Shown: positions 35,348-44,190 of the stretch, one piece after another
How positions within the stretch are numbered: position 1 is the first letter of the stretch
Layout: the number at the start of each line of letters is the position of its first letter
DNA from: Thermaurantimonas sp046299575
Lineage (GTDB): Bacteria > Bacteroidota > Bacteroidia > Flavobacteriales > Schleiferiaceae
Direction: 5' to 3'
Assembly (NCBI RefSeq): GCF_046299575.1
Contig: NZ_JBKBHX010000002.1
Coordinates: forward strand, 434,001-498,000
DNA length: 64,000 nt
Notes under the pieces: model-generated
Database searches by the model: none
Seen by the model: only the letters and a program-made list of their open reading frames with translations
Told to the model about the DNA's origin: nothing
Made by a program: the position numbers and the translations under genes

Positions 35348-37642
35348 TTAAACAGTGTAATGAGTGAATATTTGATGAATAGGAAGTCGATAGGATTTTT
35401 TCACAACATCGGTAGATTTAAACAATCGAAACACAAATCCGAAGGAATAATCTGAATCTATTTGAAATAGTTTTTTAAATGCATTTTCAGCCTCGGCTAA
35501 CAAGGCATTTTGCCAAGGCCGATGATAGGTATTGGGGTACAATCGATTTCTGTACATTAAAAAGGTAATAGGACTTACAGGTTGAAATCCGATTTCATAT
35601 TGTGCAGCAAGTATCCAAATTTTCTCCACAGTTTTGCCCAACATAAGCATTTGGTTTCGATCGCACCCGTCAGATTGCACCATCATAAGGGCACCAGATT
35701 TTTCCACTGTTTCGCGACTCATTTTTTCAAGTCCTTTGCCTAAGCCCCAGTCGGCAGTAAGCGATAAAGCATTCCAGTCGCGTAATACTCTGAAGGCAGC
35801 TTTGTCGGTTACGGTGGGATTTAAGGTTTCGATGTCAATCCCGTCGCAGGTCTCTCGGGCATGGGCATCGTTCCAACGGGTTTCGTTCATAAAGTCGTGA
35901 TGTGCCCATGGATGTGTCAATCGGATGCGATCTGCAATACCTACGAGCTTAGCGAATTCTTCGATGTCGGCTCTGTGGGTGAGAAGTTTAATTTTCTGGC
36001 CGGTTTCAAGCTGTTTTTCAGCTTCTTCAAAAAATGCAGCATCTATTTTTTCTATGCTTCCTTTCAATCGGTTTGTGTGTCGTTCGTATAGAAAGCGCAC
36101 CCGAGCAGTTGCGGTGGAATCACTATTTTCAGATCGCTCGATCACTTGAATGGAAGCGATCAAATTTGTAAATTCATTATCTAATGAGTATTGAAGTTGG
36201 GTTTTAAGATGAAGCGCCTTTGCAGCTGTTTCAAAGTTTTCGAGTGCAGCTCCTAAGGCTAAATAGCTGCCTAAAAAATCGACATCGAGGAAGGAAAATG
36301 CTCTCCGTGGGTTTAGAAACAAATAAAAGGTGTCTTCGAAGAGCAACCACTTCCAGGGTTGGACGTTTCCGCCGGAAGGAGCCAGAGCCGCTGCTCGTAT
36401 CAATGATTCGATTTCTTCAGTCGATAGTTTGAGGTAATGATTTTTCCTGGGTAGTTTTTTTACAAAATGGTCGAAGTACTGGTTCCAATCTGGTTCGTCT
36501 GGGGGAGTGGGAATGGATGGTTGAATCTCGTCTGCTGCTTTATCGGGTATTAGCTCTTCAAAGTCTAAATAATATCGACCGCTTTGGGTGTATTGGTTCA
36601 GAAAAATTCTGCGCGCCGTATCGGCTCCCATTGCTCCTCCAAGAAATACGCTCGATGCCAGTTGTGGCCAAGTATTAATGGTTTGCTGCACTTCGAGCAT
36701 GCTTGCTTTCAGGCGGGCACTCATCTGCTCGGCGCTTACCATATCGAGTATGTAGGGAATTTTCTCTTCGTTTGTGAGTTCAGAGATGTTGTCAGGATTC
36801 AGCCCATCGGCCAGACCGTGGAGTATTGGGCGTAGAGGTTCGAGGTCGAAGCGCTCCACATCGAGCATACCCCGGTCGGAGGTGTCCATTAGTACAGGTA
36901 TACCGAGCTCTCGGGCACGATGACGAGCGACGATTTTAATGTCCAGTCCGTCGCATTCATCTACGAGCAAGTCGATTTTTCCATCGGTGAGCAAAAAGTC
37001 ATCAAGATTTTCACGCGTAATTCCTTCAGGATAGATTTTTACTTTTAAAAATGGATCTATTTCCGCTATTTCCCGAGCCGCGATTACTACCTTTTTTAAA
37101 CCAATGTTAGTAATGCCTGAACGTAATCTGTTGATGTTGCTCAGCTCCAGTTCGTCGAAGTCCGCCAGGCGGAATTCAGTAGCTGAGCGCTCCATGGCCA
37201 TTGTAATAGCAATGGTTTGACCCACTGATAATCCTATGATTCCAACCTTTTTAGATGAAAGAATTTTTTGTTCCTGAGGGGTTATTTTGTACTGATTACG
37301 CGCTGTTCGAACTCTGACGAAGTCTTCTTCTGATGGAATTCGACAAGCGGTATTTTTCCAAGGATAATATACCCAAATATCGGATTTTTCTTCTAATTTT
37401 TCTCGTATAAAATCTTTTGATTTTTGGTTATACAGAGAATGTTTCGAGGTAATTTCAGGATGCAATATTTTAAATAATTCGTGATAAATGGATTCTCTTA
37501 TGTCATAAATAATCAGATTAGTTAAGTGTTTTTGTGCAATCTGAAATTCTTCGTTTGTAAAAAATTCTGCACGCCAATGTTCGATGAAATTTTCTATTGG
37601 AGTAAAATTTGAATTCATAGTATTGAATTTTCTTGAGCTCAT
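35348..37642 (-). CDS. E1/ThiF-like and nitroreductase fusion (Rv1355c family)
   Basis: A 764-residue two-domain enzyme resembling Mycobacterium Rv1355c. Residues about 105-330 form an E1/ThiF adenylation domain: KVGIIGLSVGQTIA (nucleotide loop), LADFDELELSNINRLR (Asp and Arg of the ATP site) and LLVDECDGLDIK. Residues about 405-720 resemble a flavin nitroreductase with APSGGNVQPWKW (FMN/phosphate binding). No CxxC zinc knuckle or clear catalytic Cys is seen, so transfer to a sulfur carrier is doubtful. ATG 37642 or 37618 may be the start; a promoter-like TATTTTAG is at 37665-37658. First gene of a six-gene operon. Confidence 0.82.
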   Translation of the reverse strand: MSSRKFNTMNSNFTPIENFIEHWRAEFFTNEEFQIAQKHLTNLIIYDIRESIYHELFKILHPEITSKHSLYNQKSKDFIREKLEEKSDIWVYYPWKNTACRIPSEEDFVRVRTARNQYKITPQEQKILSSKKVGIIGLSVGQTIAITMAMERSATEFRLADFDELELSNINRLRSGITNIGLKKVVIAAREIAEIDPFLKVKIYPEGITRENLDDFLLTDGKIDLLVDECDGLDIKIVARHRARELGIPVLMDTSDRGMLDVERFDLEPLRPILHGLADGLNPDNISELTNEEKIPYILDMVSAEQMSARLKASMLEVQQTINTWPQLASSVFLGGAMGADTARRIFLNQYTQSGRYYLDFEELIPDKAADEIQPSIPTPPDEPDWNQYFDHFVKKLPRKNHYLKLSTEEIESLIRAAALAPSGGNVQPWKWLLFEDTFYLFLNPRRAFSFLDVDFLGSYLALGAALENFETAAKALHLKTQLQYSLDNEFTNLIASIQVIERSENSDSTATARVRFLYERHTNRLKGSIEKIDAAFFEEAEKQLETGQKIKLLTHRADIEEFAKLVGIADRIRLTHPWAHHDFMNETRWNDAHARETCDGIDIETLNPTVTDKAAFRVLRDWNALSLTADWGLGKGLEKMSRETVEKSGALMMVQSDGCDRNQMLMLGKTVEKIWILAAQYEIGFQPVSPITFLMYRNRLYPNTYHRPWQNALLAEAENAFKKLFQIDSDYSFGFVFRLFKSTDVVKKSYRLPIHQIFTHYTV

Positions 37643-37657
37643 CTTGTGAGCGATGCG

Positions 37658-37686
37658 CTAAAATAGAAAAATTTCGATTTTACAAA
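37658..37686 (-). promoter_or_regulatory. Candidate promoter of the E1-nitroreductase signalling operon
   Basis: On the minus strand, TTTG (37686-37683) and TATTTTAG (37665-37658) are separated by 17 bases; the -7 box has one mismatch. The ATG at 37642 follows after 15 bases. The rest of the 230-bp divergent region is AT-rich with no other clear feature. Confidence 0.4.
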
Positions 37687-37874
37687 AAAGAAGATCAGCT
37701 TTGCCAAAAAATTAATTTTTTCGAGAAAAATGCTTCTTGGTTAATTGTTTAGTTTTGATTTAAAAAATTTAATCTGACTTTAGATTTGTTTTGTTTATTT
37801 GCGATTACCAAACTCAAGTAAATTATACTTAAAAAATTTCACTTCTATTTGCGTTTTTGAATCAAAAAACTACT

Positions 37875-38348
37875 ATGAACGAAAGAGACTTGAAATCCAT
37901 CAAAGTAGTGTATGTAGATGACGAAATGTCGAATCTCACAGCATTCAAATCAAATTTTCGACGTTTCTACACGGTAGAGACATTTATTAATCCCTCAGAA
38001 GCATTGGAGTGGCTCGATAAAAACGAAGCACATGTAGTTATCAGCGATCAACGCATGCCTGTAATGCAAGGAACAGAGTTTTTGGGAATTCTGTATGAAA
38101 AAAAGCCGGATATTGTTCGCATGCTTCTTACAGGTTATGCTGATATAAAGGCGGTAATCGATGCTATTAATGTAGGTCATGTATTCCGATACATTACCAA
38201 ACCTTGGCATGAACACGATATGCGCACTGCCATTGAAAGTGCTTATGAAATGTATCGCCTAAAAAAAGAAAACGCTGAACTACTGCGCAAGCTCCAGAGG
38301 ATAAATGAACAATTGGAATTTATGTACAGACAAAGCATTTTGTCCTGA
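37875..38348 (+). CDS. Stand-alone receiver protein with coiled-coil tail
   Basis: A 157-residue single-domain response regulator. Receiver residues: VDDE (about 13-16), the phospho-Asp in VVISDQRMPV (near 57) and the Lys in YITKPW (near 107). The last 35 residues (ENAELLRKLQRINEQLEFMY) form a coiled coil and no DNA-binding domain follows. It is divergent from the E1-nitroreductase operon and its receiver resembles that of the hybrid kinase at 31354-32460, so it may be a phosphotransfer partner. A TTG at 37857 is an alternative start. A strong terminator follows. Confidence 0.88.
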   Translation: MNERDLKSIKVVYVDDEMSNLTAFKSNFRRFYTVETFINPSEALEWLDKNEAHVVISDQRMPVMQGTEFLGILYEKKPDIVRMLLTGYADIKAVIDAINVGHVFRYITKPWHEHDMRTAIESAYEMYRLKKENAELLRKLQRINEQLEFMYRQSILS

Positions 38349-38355
38349 TAATGAA

Positions 38356-38387
38356 AAAGGCCTGACACCATCACGGGTCAGGCCTTT
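38356..38387. terminator. Bidirectional hairpin terminator
   Basis: An 11-bp perfect stem (AAAGGCCTGAC / GTCAGGCCTTT) around a 10-base loop, flanked by A-run and T-rich sequence. It lies between the receiver gene and the convergent Spy-like gene. Confidence 0.9.
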
Positions 38388-38406
38388 ATTCATCACGCGT
38401 CACTAC

Positions 38407-38766
38407 TTATTTGTTTCTTGCTTTTCTTCGCTCTTTAAGTTTTTCTCGTCTGTTTTTTCTTTCGTTTTTTAGTTTATTAAATTGTTCTTCGGTCAGCACT
38501 TTTTTTAGTTTTTCTTCGCGATCTTGAATGGCTTTTTTACGTTGTTCATTTAAATAAATCGCTTGTTCTGCGAATTCATCGTTGATTTTTGAAACTTCTA
38601 GGTACTGCTGTTCGCTGAGCATGAGCTCTTTAGAGAGTCTGTCTGTATTTCTTTTCGCCAACTCTTTAATCCTTTCAGGTGATAGTGCTGGCGATTCCTC
38701 TAATTGAGCCATTAAAGCTCCCACAGGAAGCACAAATGCTAATAGTATGATAATTAAACTTCTCAT
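38407..38766 (-). CDS. Spy/CpxP-like periplasmic protein
   Basis: A 119-residue exported helical protein. The signal peptide is about residues 1-20 (ALMAQ). The mature part is highly charged and helical, with two LTxxQ-type motifs (LSEQQ near 51 and LTEEQ near 92), as in the Spy/CpxP family of periplasmic chaperones and stress sensors. The C-terminus is very rich in Arg and Lys. No partner kinase is adjacent; the function is inferred from motif and length. Confidence 0.72.
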   Translation of the reverse strand: MRSLIIILLAFVLPVGALMAQLEESPALSPERIKELAKRNTDRLSKELMLSEQQYLEVSKINDEFAEQAIYLNEQRKKAIQDREEKLKKVLTEEQFNKLKNERKNRREKLKERRKARNK

Positions 38767-38883
38767 TTTTTGTCGCTTTTAATATTTGACAAGTTTTGTG
38801 CCAAAACGTTTAATTAATCCTTAGCCAATCTTTAGCGATGGATTAATTTGTCTTATGGCTGAAGTTTGGCAACTCAAACTCAA

Positions 38884-38891
38884 TACCTTTG
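38884..38891 (+). promoter_or_regulatory. prmA promoter, -7 box
   Basis: TACCTTTG fits TAnnTTTG, 30 bases before the prmA ATG. A TTTG at 38865-38868 is 15 bases upstream, closer than usual for a -33 box. Confidence 0.5.
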
Positions 38892-38921
38892 TATTAAGGC
38901 ATACATGTTTATTGCAATTAA

Positions 38922-39764
38922 ATGGAAAAACAGCAGAATTATTTGGGATATCATGTATCACTCACTGAAGTGGAACCTTGGAAAGACCTGATAATATGTG
39001 AGTTGGGAGAAGTGGGATTTGATATGTTTGAAGACACTGATAATGGATTTGTCGCCTGGGGTTATGAAAAAAATATTGATCAACAAAAAGCAATGAAGCT
39101 TTTGGAAGAGTATGAAAAAAAAGTTTCTCTTACTCTTCGAGTTGAGCAAACCCCTATCCAAAATTGGAATCAGGAGTGGGAAAAAAATTTTGATCCGGTG
39201 GAGATCCCTGGCTTTTTGCGCATACAGGCGCCCTTTCACCAATGGAAAGAGGGATTTCAATATTCCATCGTTATAGCGCCTAAAATGGCCTTTGGAACGG
39301 GACATCACTCTACAACTTATGGAATGTGTATGCTTATGCAGAAAATCGATTTCAAAGGTAAACGCGTGCTCGATATGGGATGTGGCTCTGGGGTTTTAGG
39401 AATATTGGCGCTTAAAATGGGTGCACACTCTGCTGATGGCATCGATATTGACGAGTGGGCTGTTCAGAATACGGAAGAAAATTCAGCTCTTAACTCAGTA
39501 AATATGTATGTAAAACTTGGCGATGCAAGTACTATTTCAGGAGTGTACGACGTTATTCTTGCTAACATACAGCGCAATGTGCTTCTGGCCGATATTCCCG
39601 AGTATATTAAGCATTTGTCCGGTGAAGGCAATCTTTTAGTATCGGGATTTTATCTAGAAGACATTCCTGCCATTGAGTCGGTATGTGTAGCACACCAATT
39701 ATACTTAATTGACCGTTTTACAAATAACGGTTGGGTAGCCCTTCACTTTCAGAAAAAGAATTAG
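38922..39764 (+). CDS. prmA: Ribosomal protein L11 methyltransferase
   Basis: A 280-residue SAM-dependent methyltransferase that trimethylates ribosomal protein L11. The N-terminal substrate domain spans about 1-95, followed by the family marker APKMAFGTGHHSTTYGM (about 118-134), the SAM loop VLDMGCGSGVLGI (about 149-161) and the catalytic-site DVILANIQRNVL (about 210-221). The length is typical. The next gene starts 1 base after its stop. Confidence 0.93.
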   Translation: MEKQQNYLGYHVSLTEVEPWKDLIICELGEVGFDMFEDTDNGFVAWGYEKNIDQQKAMKLLEEYEKKVSLTLRVEQTPIQNWNQEWEKNFDPVEIPGFLRIQAPFHQWKEGFQYSIVIAPKMAFGTGHHSTTYGMCMLMQKIDFKGKRVLDMGCGSGVLGILALKMGAHSADGIDIDEWAVQNTEENSALNSVNMYVKLGDASTISGVYDVILANIQRNVLLADIPEYIKHLSGEGNLLVSGFYLEDIPAIESVCVAHQLYLIDRFTNNGWVALHFQKKN

Positions 39765-39765
39765 G

Positions 39766-42700
39766 ATGAGTCGCATACAGGGGTGGTGTTTTTTTGGATT
39801 ATTGAGTTTATTTCCGTTTTTATCTGCATCTCAAAAAGTTCGCTCCTTCAGCAACGATACAGCACTTTGGCGCTCTGAGGTTTATGAAGTACTCAAAGAT
39901 CAAGACAAAGACAGGGCGGCTAAGTTGGTGAGTGAAATTAGTCCTATACTGAGTAGTGGAAAATTGTCTAAAGAAGCCTTTGAGTACCTTGTAAAAACAA
40001 GTAACACGCTGCTAAAGAAGAGACTACTCGACCTCGATGCATGGAACGACTGGTTTAAAGTAGTAATTCACCTAGCAGAACAAGAAGATCCAAAACACGC
40101 TCTTAGCTTTCACCAAGATTTTGAAATTTATACACAGAAAAATCCAAATAAAGCCATTCGCGACTACTTATCGGTAATGCATGGAGTCTTTTTAAAAGGT
40201 GAGCTTTATAACGATGGTCAGTTGAGATGGGTGTACACAGGTGCTTTTGAATTTTTGTTTGACAAAGAGCCTGTTTTTAAAATTTCAAACACTGATCTTT
40301 ATGCTACCTTCAGAGGCGATAGCACTTATATCGAAAAAACACGTGGAACTTTTTATCCAAAAAGTTTGATTTGGTATGGACAAGAGGGTTTTATCTATTG
40401 GGAGCGCACTGGTCTGAGCCGCGATTCTGCCACGGCACGATTTCAAAAGTATCAGATAGATGTATCAAAAGCTTTTTTTGAGGCTGATAGTGTAACACTT
40501 TATACTAAAGTATATCTCAAAGAGCCTGTTAAAGGCCGGTTGGAGGAGCGACTGAGTAGCAGGAATACCCCTGAAACAGCCAATTTTCCGCGTTTTTATG
40601 CCTACCGAAAAGACATTGTCATAAAAAACATTGTAAAGGATGTCGATTATGTGGGTGGTTTTTCGGTGGTGGGCAGTGGTGTTTATGCCTCTGGCACACC
40701 TGACCATCCTGCTGCTTTTATACACTTTCATAACAAAAAACCTCAACTTATTGTACGTGGCGAGCGCTTTAGTCTTAAACCAAATTTATTTACTTCCGAA
40801 GCGGTGCAACTCTCCCTGTTGCTGGATGGCGACAGCATCTATCATCCACGACTTTACTACAGGTTGATACCCGACGATCGCATTGTTACTTTGATTCGCC
40901 AAAATGAGGGTCTTGGCCTTTCACCTTTTGTAGATTCGTACCACAAGTTGATCATGCGTTTTCAAACCCTGGTTTGGAAGTTGGGCGATGAGAAAATTTT
41001 AATCTCCAACATGAACCAAGGCTTAGAAATACCTGCAACATTTGAATCAGCCCAATACTACCGCGAAGAGCGAATGGATCGTTTAAGAGGGCTTAGTAAC
41101 AAACACCCGCTGATGGAAGTAATTGAAATGAGCAAATACTTCGGTTCAGAGGTGCTCGACGCTGATAAAGTAGCCGAATATTTGCGCATCAATCCCCAAA
41201 ACGGTAGAATATTTTTAATGAATTTGGCCGTTGAAGGTTTTTTAAAGTACGATTTAAATACCCACAGAGCAACCATCTTACCACGCACGTATGAGTATGT
41301 AAACAACTATTTAGACAAAAGAGACTTCGACGTTATTCAGTTTGTATCGTCAGTAAGTGGTAAACCAAATGCAACGCTCAGTTTGCTTTCTTTCGATTTA
41401 ACCATCGAGGGGGTAAACAGCATCGCTTTGAGCGATTCACAGCAAGTAGGGCTTTTCCCCGCTGATCGAAAGATCGTAATGCACCGCAATCTGAATTTTG
41501 ATTTTTCGGGTCGAATCTTAGCTGGGCGCTTCAGCTTTTGGGGGCGAGAGTTTAAGTTTAAATATGAGCCATTTATTATCGACATGCCTACGATTGACTC
41601 TATGCGCTTTGCTGTTGAGAGTTTTGAGAAAGACGCCACCGGAATTGTCACATTAGTAAACGTTCAGAGCGTACTGGCTGATCTAACCGGACAACTCGAT
41701 ATCGATAAACCTAACAATAAATCAGGCAGGAAATCACATGCAGAATATCCAATTTTTAGATCCCTAAAAGAGAGCTACATCTACTACGATAAGCCAAGTA
41801 TTCACAATGGGGTGTACAACAAAAAGGACTTCTTTGTGCGCTTAGAACCCTTTACCATCGACAGCCTCGACAACAAGCGCACAGAGGGTATATCGTTTGA
41901 CGGTACGCTGGTGAGTGCTGGTATCTTTCCCGACATTCAACAAACCATAAAGGTTCAGCGCGATTATTCATTGGGCTTTGAGATGGAAACGCCCGTCACG
42001 GGGCTGGCAGCTTATGGCGGAAAAGGAAAATTCACACAAAGTCTTTCTCTATCTAACAAAGGTCTTCGCGGTGATGGCCGGATAGACTATCTCTCATCGG
42101 TGGCTATAGCAAAAGAATTCTTCTTCTTCCCGGACTCTACCAATGCCGTGAATGTCTCTTACGAAATTGCTGAAGATTCAAAATACAACGTACCACATGT
42201 GCAAGCCGACAATGTCGTGCTTCACTGGGAGCCGAAGCGCGACATCATGTTTACGCAGAATACTTTGAGCCCTTTTTCGATGTATGACGACATAGCCATG
42301 AGGGCTGAAGGAAGAATGGCGCTCTCACCTAAAGGGCTTAGGGGCGATGCAGCCATAGCCTTCCAAAACGCTGAGATGAAATCGCGCGACTTCTCCTTTC
42401 GCCGACGCGAGTTTTCTGCTGATACGTCTAATTTCAGGGTACGTCCTTACGATTCAGGACCGTGGGTGTTTGAAACGCTGGCAGCTTCCTCTTATGTGAA
42501 CTTTGACAAAATGAAGGGCAACTTCACCCTTCATTCAGCAGCTCAGTACATGCACTTCCCCGAGCATCTGTACATCGCTTACATGGATTATGCCGACTGG
42601 CATATTAGAGAAAAGTCGATCGAAGTAATGAAGAAAAGTGCATTGCCTTCGTCACGCATGGTAAGCACTCGTCGCGACCAAGACAGTCTTCAGTTTGTGG

Positions 42701-44175
42701 CAGGTAGTGTAAAGTTTAGGATGGTAGAAAATTACTTAGAGGTTTTTAAAGCTTTTGAGATTGAGGTGGCCGACGCTACCATTTATCCTGATACAGGCTA
42801 TGTGGTGATCGATCCTCAGGCTCAAATGCGCACACTTAAAAATGCCAAAATCATCGCCAATCGCCAAACGAAATATCACACCTTTGAAAAAGCCACTGCG
42901 AGCATCATCTCGAGGAAAAATTATACAGGATCCGGATATTATCAATATTTAGACGAAGACAATACTGCCTGGCCTTTATTCTTCGATCTGATACAGGTAA
43001 ATCGCCAAGGAATTACCAATGGTAGGGCTCAAATTTCAAAAGACGACGCCTTCTTCCTCAGCACCTATTTTGCCTTTTACGGCGAGGCATTATTAACTGC
43101 GCCAGAAAAACAACTCACTTTTGATGGCTATACACTGATCCAACACACGTGCGAAAGAATACAAACAGATTGGTTCCCCTTCAAGTCTATAATCGACCCA
43201 AAAAACATCATAATTGACTTACCTGAAACAGCTGAAGAACTCAACCGCGCCCGAATTTTTAACGGAATTTACATCGCCAATGACTCGACATCTGGCTATT
43301 CTGCATTCCTGTCGAAAGAGAGCAGTAGAGCTGATCTGGAGCTGATTCTGGCCGGAGGACAACTCTATTTCGATAAGGCACAAAACAGTTACATCATCAC
43401 AACAGCCGAGAAAGTCAAAAATTCGGAAGCAAAAGGAAACTACCTGGCATTAAACATAAAAACCTGCGAAATGTATGGAGAGGGCCGCCTTTCGTTTGGC
43501 GACCGCACAGGCCTAGTTGAAATCGATGCCTATGGAACCATTCGGCACAAGCTAGCCAACGACGAAATTACCATCGATATGTGGATGGGCTTTGATTTTC
43601 ACTTTAACGATGATGTGCTTAAGGCTATTTCCCAGACACTTAAAGACGCGGATCTTCCCTCTGCTGATTTAAGCAGGAGGGCATTTGCTGTGGCTGTAAA
43701 CGAAATGCTCGACGGTCGCGAGCGTCAGCGATTCATTGACGAACTGCGAAAAACAGGCTTGCCCGAACGAATGCCCAAACCATTTCAAAGTACTATTACC
43801 TTCAGCGACATCAGGCTAAAGTGGAACCCAGAAACCAATTCGTTCTTTTCCGAAGGACCAATAGGCATTGGTTCGATAGGGAAAGTACAGATTAATAAAC
43901 GCGTAAACGGTATACTTGAAATAGCCCGTAAACGCCGGGGGGATGAGGTGACGCTGTACATCGATTTAGGAAGTAAGGATGTATACTTCCTTCAGTACAG
44001 GCGAAATCTCATGGAGTTTTACTCACCACGCCAAGAGTTGATGGACATGATTACCAACACAAAGCCCGATGCGCGTCGCAAGGAAGAGAAGGGCAAGCAA
44101 CCCTACTCATATACAACCTCTACTCGCGGAAAAATGAACCGATTTATAAACCGCATGGAAGGTGAAGGCGAATAA
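39766..44175 (+). CDS. Very large exported protein of unknown function
   Basis: A 1469-residue protein not recognised as any characterised family. It has an N-terminal signal peptide (about 1-22, FPFLSAS). Residues 35-170 look helical; the remainder appears to be long beta-rich stretches with many short Tyr/Phe-Asp strands (for example QRDYSLGFEMETPVTGLAAY), compatible with a large periplasmic or outer-membrane beta structure. The C-terminal 60 residues are basic (RRKEEKGKQ). No catalytic motif or sorting domain is evident. The start lies 1 base after the prmA stop, so it is probably cotranscribed. An envelope role is only inferred. Confidence 0.75.
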   Translation: MSRIQGWCFFGLLSLFPFLSASQKVRSFSNDTALWRSEVYEVLKDQDKDRAAKLVSEISPILSSGKLSKEAFEYLVKTSNTLLKKRLLDLDAWNDWFKVVIHLAEQEDPKHALSFHQDFEIYTQKNPNKAIRDYLSVMHGVFLKGELYNDGQLRWVYTGAFEFLFDKEPVFKISNTDLYATFRGDSTYIEKTRGTFYPKSLIWYGQEGFIYWERTGLSRDSATARFQKYQIDVSKAFFEADSVTLYTKVYLKEPVKGRLEERLSSRNTPETANFPRFYAYRKDIVIKNIVKDVDYVGGFSVVGSGVYASGTPDHPAAFIHFHNKKPQLIVRGERFSLKPNLFTSEAVQLSLLLDGDSIYHPRLYYRLIPDDRIVTLIRQNEGLGLSPFVDSYHKLIMRFQTLVWKLGDEKILISNMNQGLEIPATFESAQYYREERMDRLRGLSNKHPLMEVIEMSKYFGSEVLDADKVAEYLRINPQNGRIFLMNLAVEGFLKYDLNTHRATILPRTYEYVNNYLDKRDFDVIQFVSSVSGKPNATLSLLSFDLTIEGVNSIALSDSQQVGLFPADRKIVMHRNLNFDFSGRILAGRFSFWGREFKFKYEPFIIDMPTIDSMRFAVESFEKDATGIVTLVNVQSVLADLTGQLDIDKPNNKSGRKSHAEYPIFRSLKESYIYYDKPSIHNGVYNKKDFFVRLEPFTIDSLDNKRTEGISFDGTLVSAGIFPDIQQTIKVQRDYSLGFEMETPVTGLAAYGGKGKFTQSLSLSNKGLRGDGRIDYLSSVAIAKEFFFFPDSTNAVNVSYEIAEDSKYNVPHVQADNVVLHWEPKRDIMFTQNTLSPFSMYDDIAMRAEGRMALSPKGLRGDAAIAFQNAEMKSRDFSFRRREFSADTSNFRVRPYDSGPWVFETLAASSYVNFDKMKGNFTLHSAAQYMHFPEHLYIAYMDYADWHIREKSIEVMKKSALPSSRMVSTRRDQDSLQFVAGSVKFRMVENYLEVFKAFEIEVADATIYPDTGYVVIDPQAQMRTLKNAKIIANRQTKYHTFEKATASIISRKNYTGSGYYQYLDEDNTAWPLFFDLIQVNRQGITNGRAQISKDDAFFLSTYFAFYGEALLTAPEKQLTFDGYTLIQHTCERIQTDWFPFKSIIDPKNIIIDLPETAEELNRARIFNGIYIANDSTSGYSAFLSKESSRADLELILAGGQLYFDKAQNSYIITTAEKVKNSEAKGNYLALNIKTCEMYGEGRLSFGDRTGLVEIDAYGTIRHKLANDEITIDMWMGFDFHFNDDVLKAISQTLKDADLPSADLSRRAFAVAVNEMLDGRERQRFIDELRKTGLPERMPKPFQSTITFSDIRLKWNPETNSFFSEGPIGIGSIGKVQINKRVNGILEIARKRRGDEVTLYIDLGSKDVYFLQYRRNLMEFYSPRQELMDMITNTKPDARRKEEKGKQPYSYTTSTRGKMNRFINRMEGEGE

Positions 44176-44190
44176 TAATAGACATCGATC

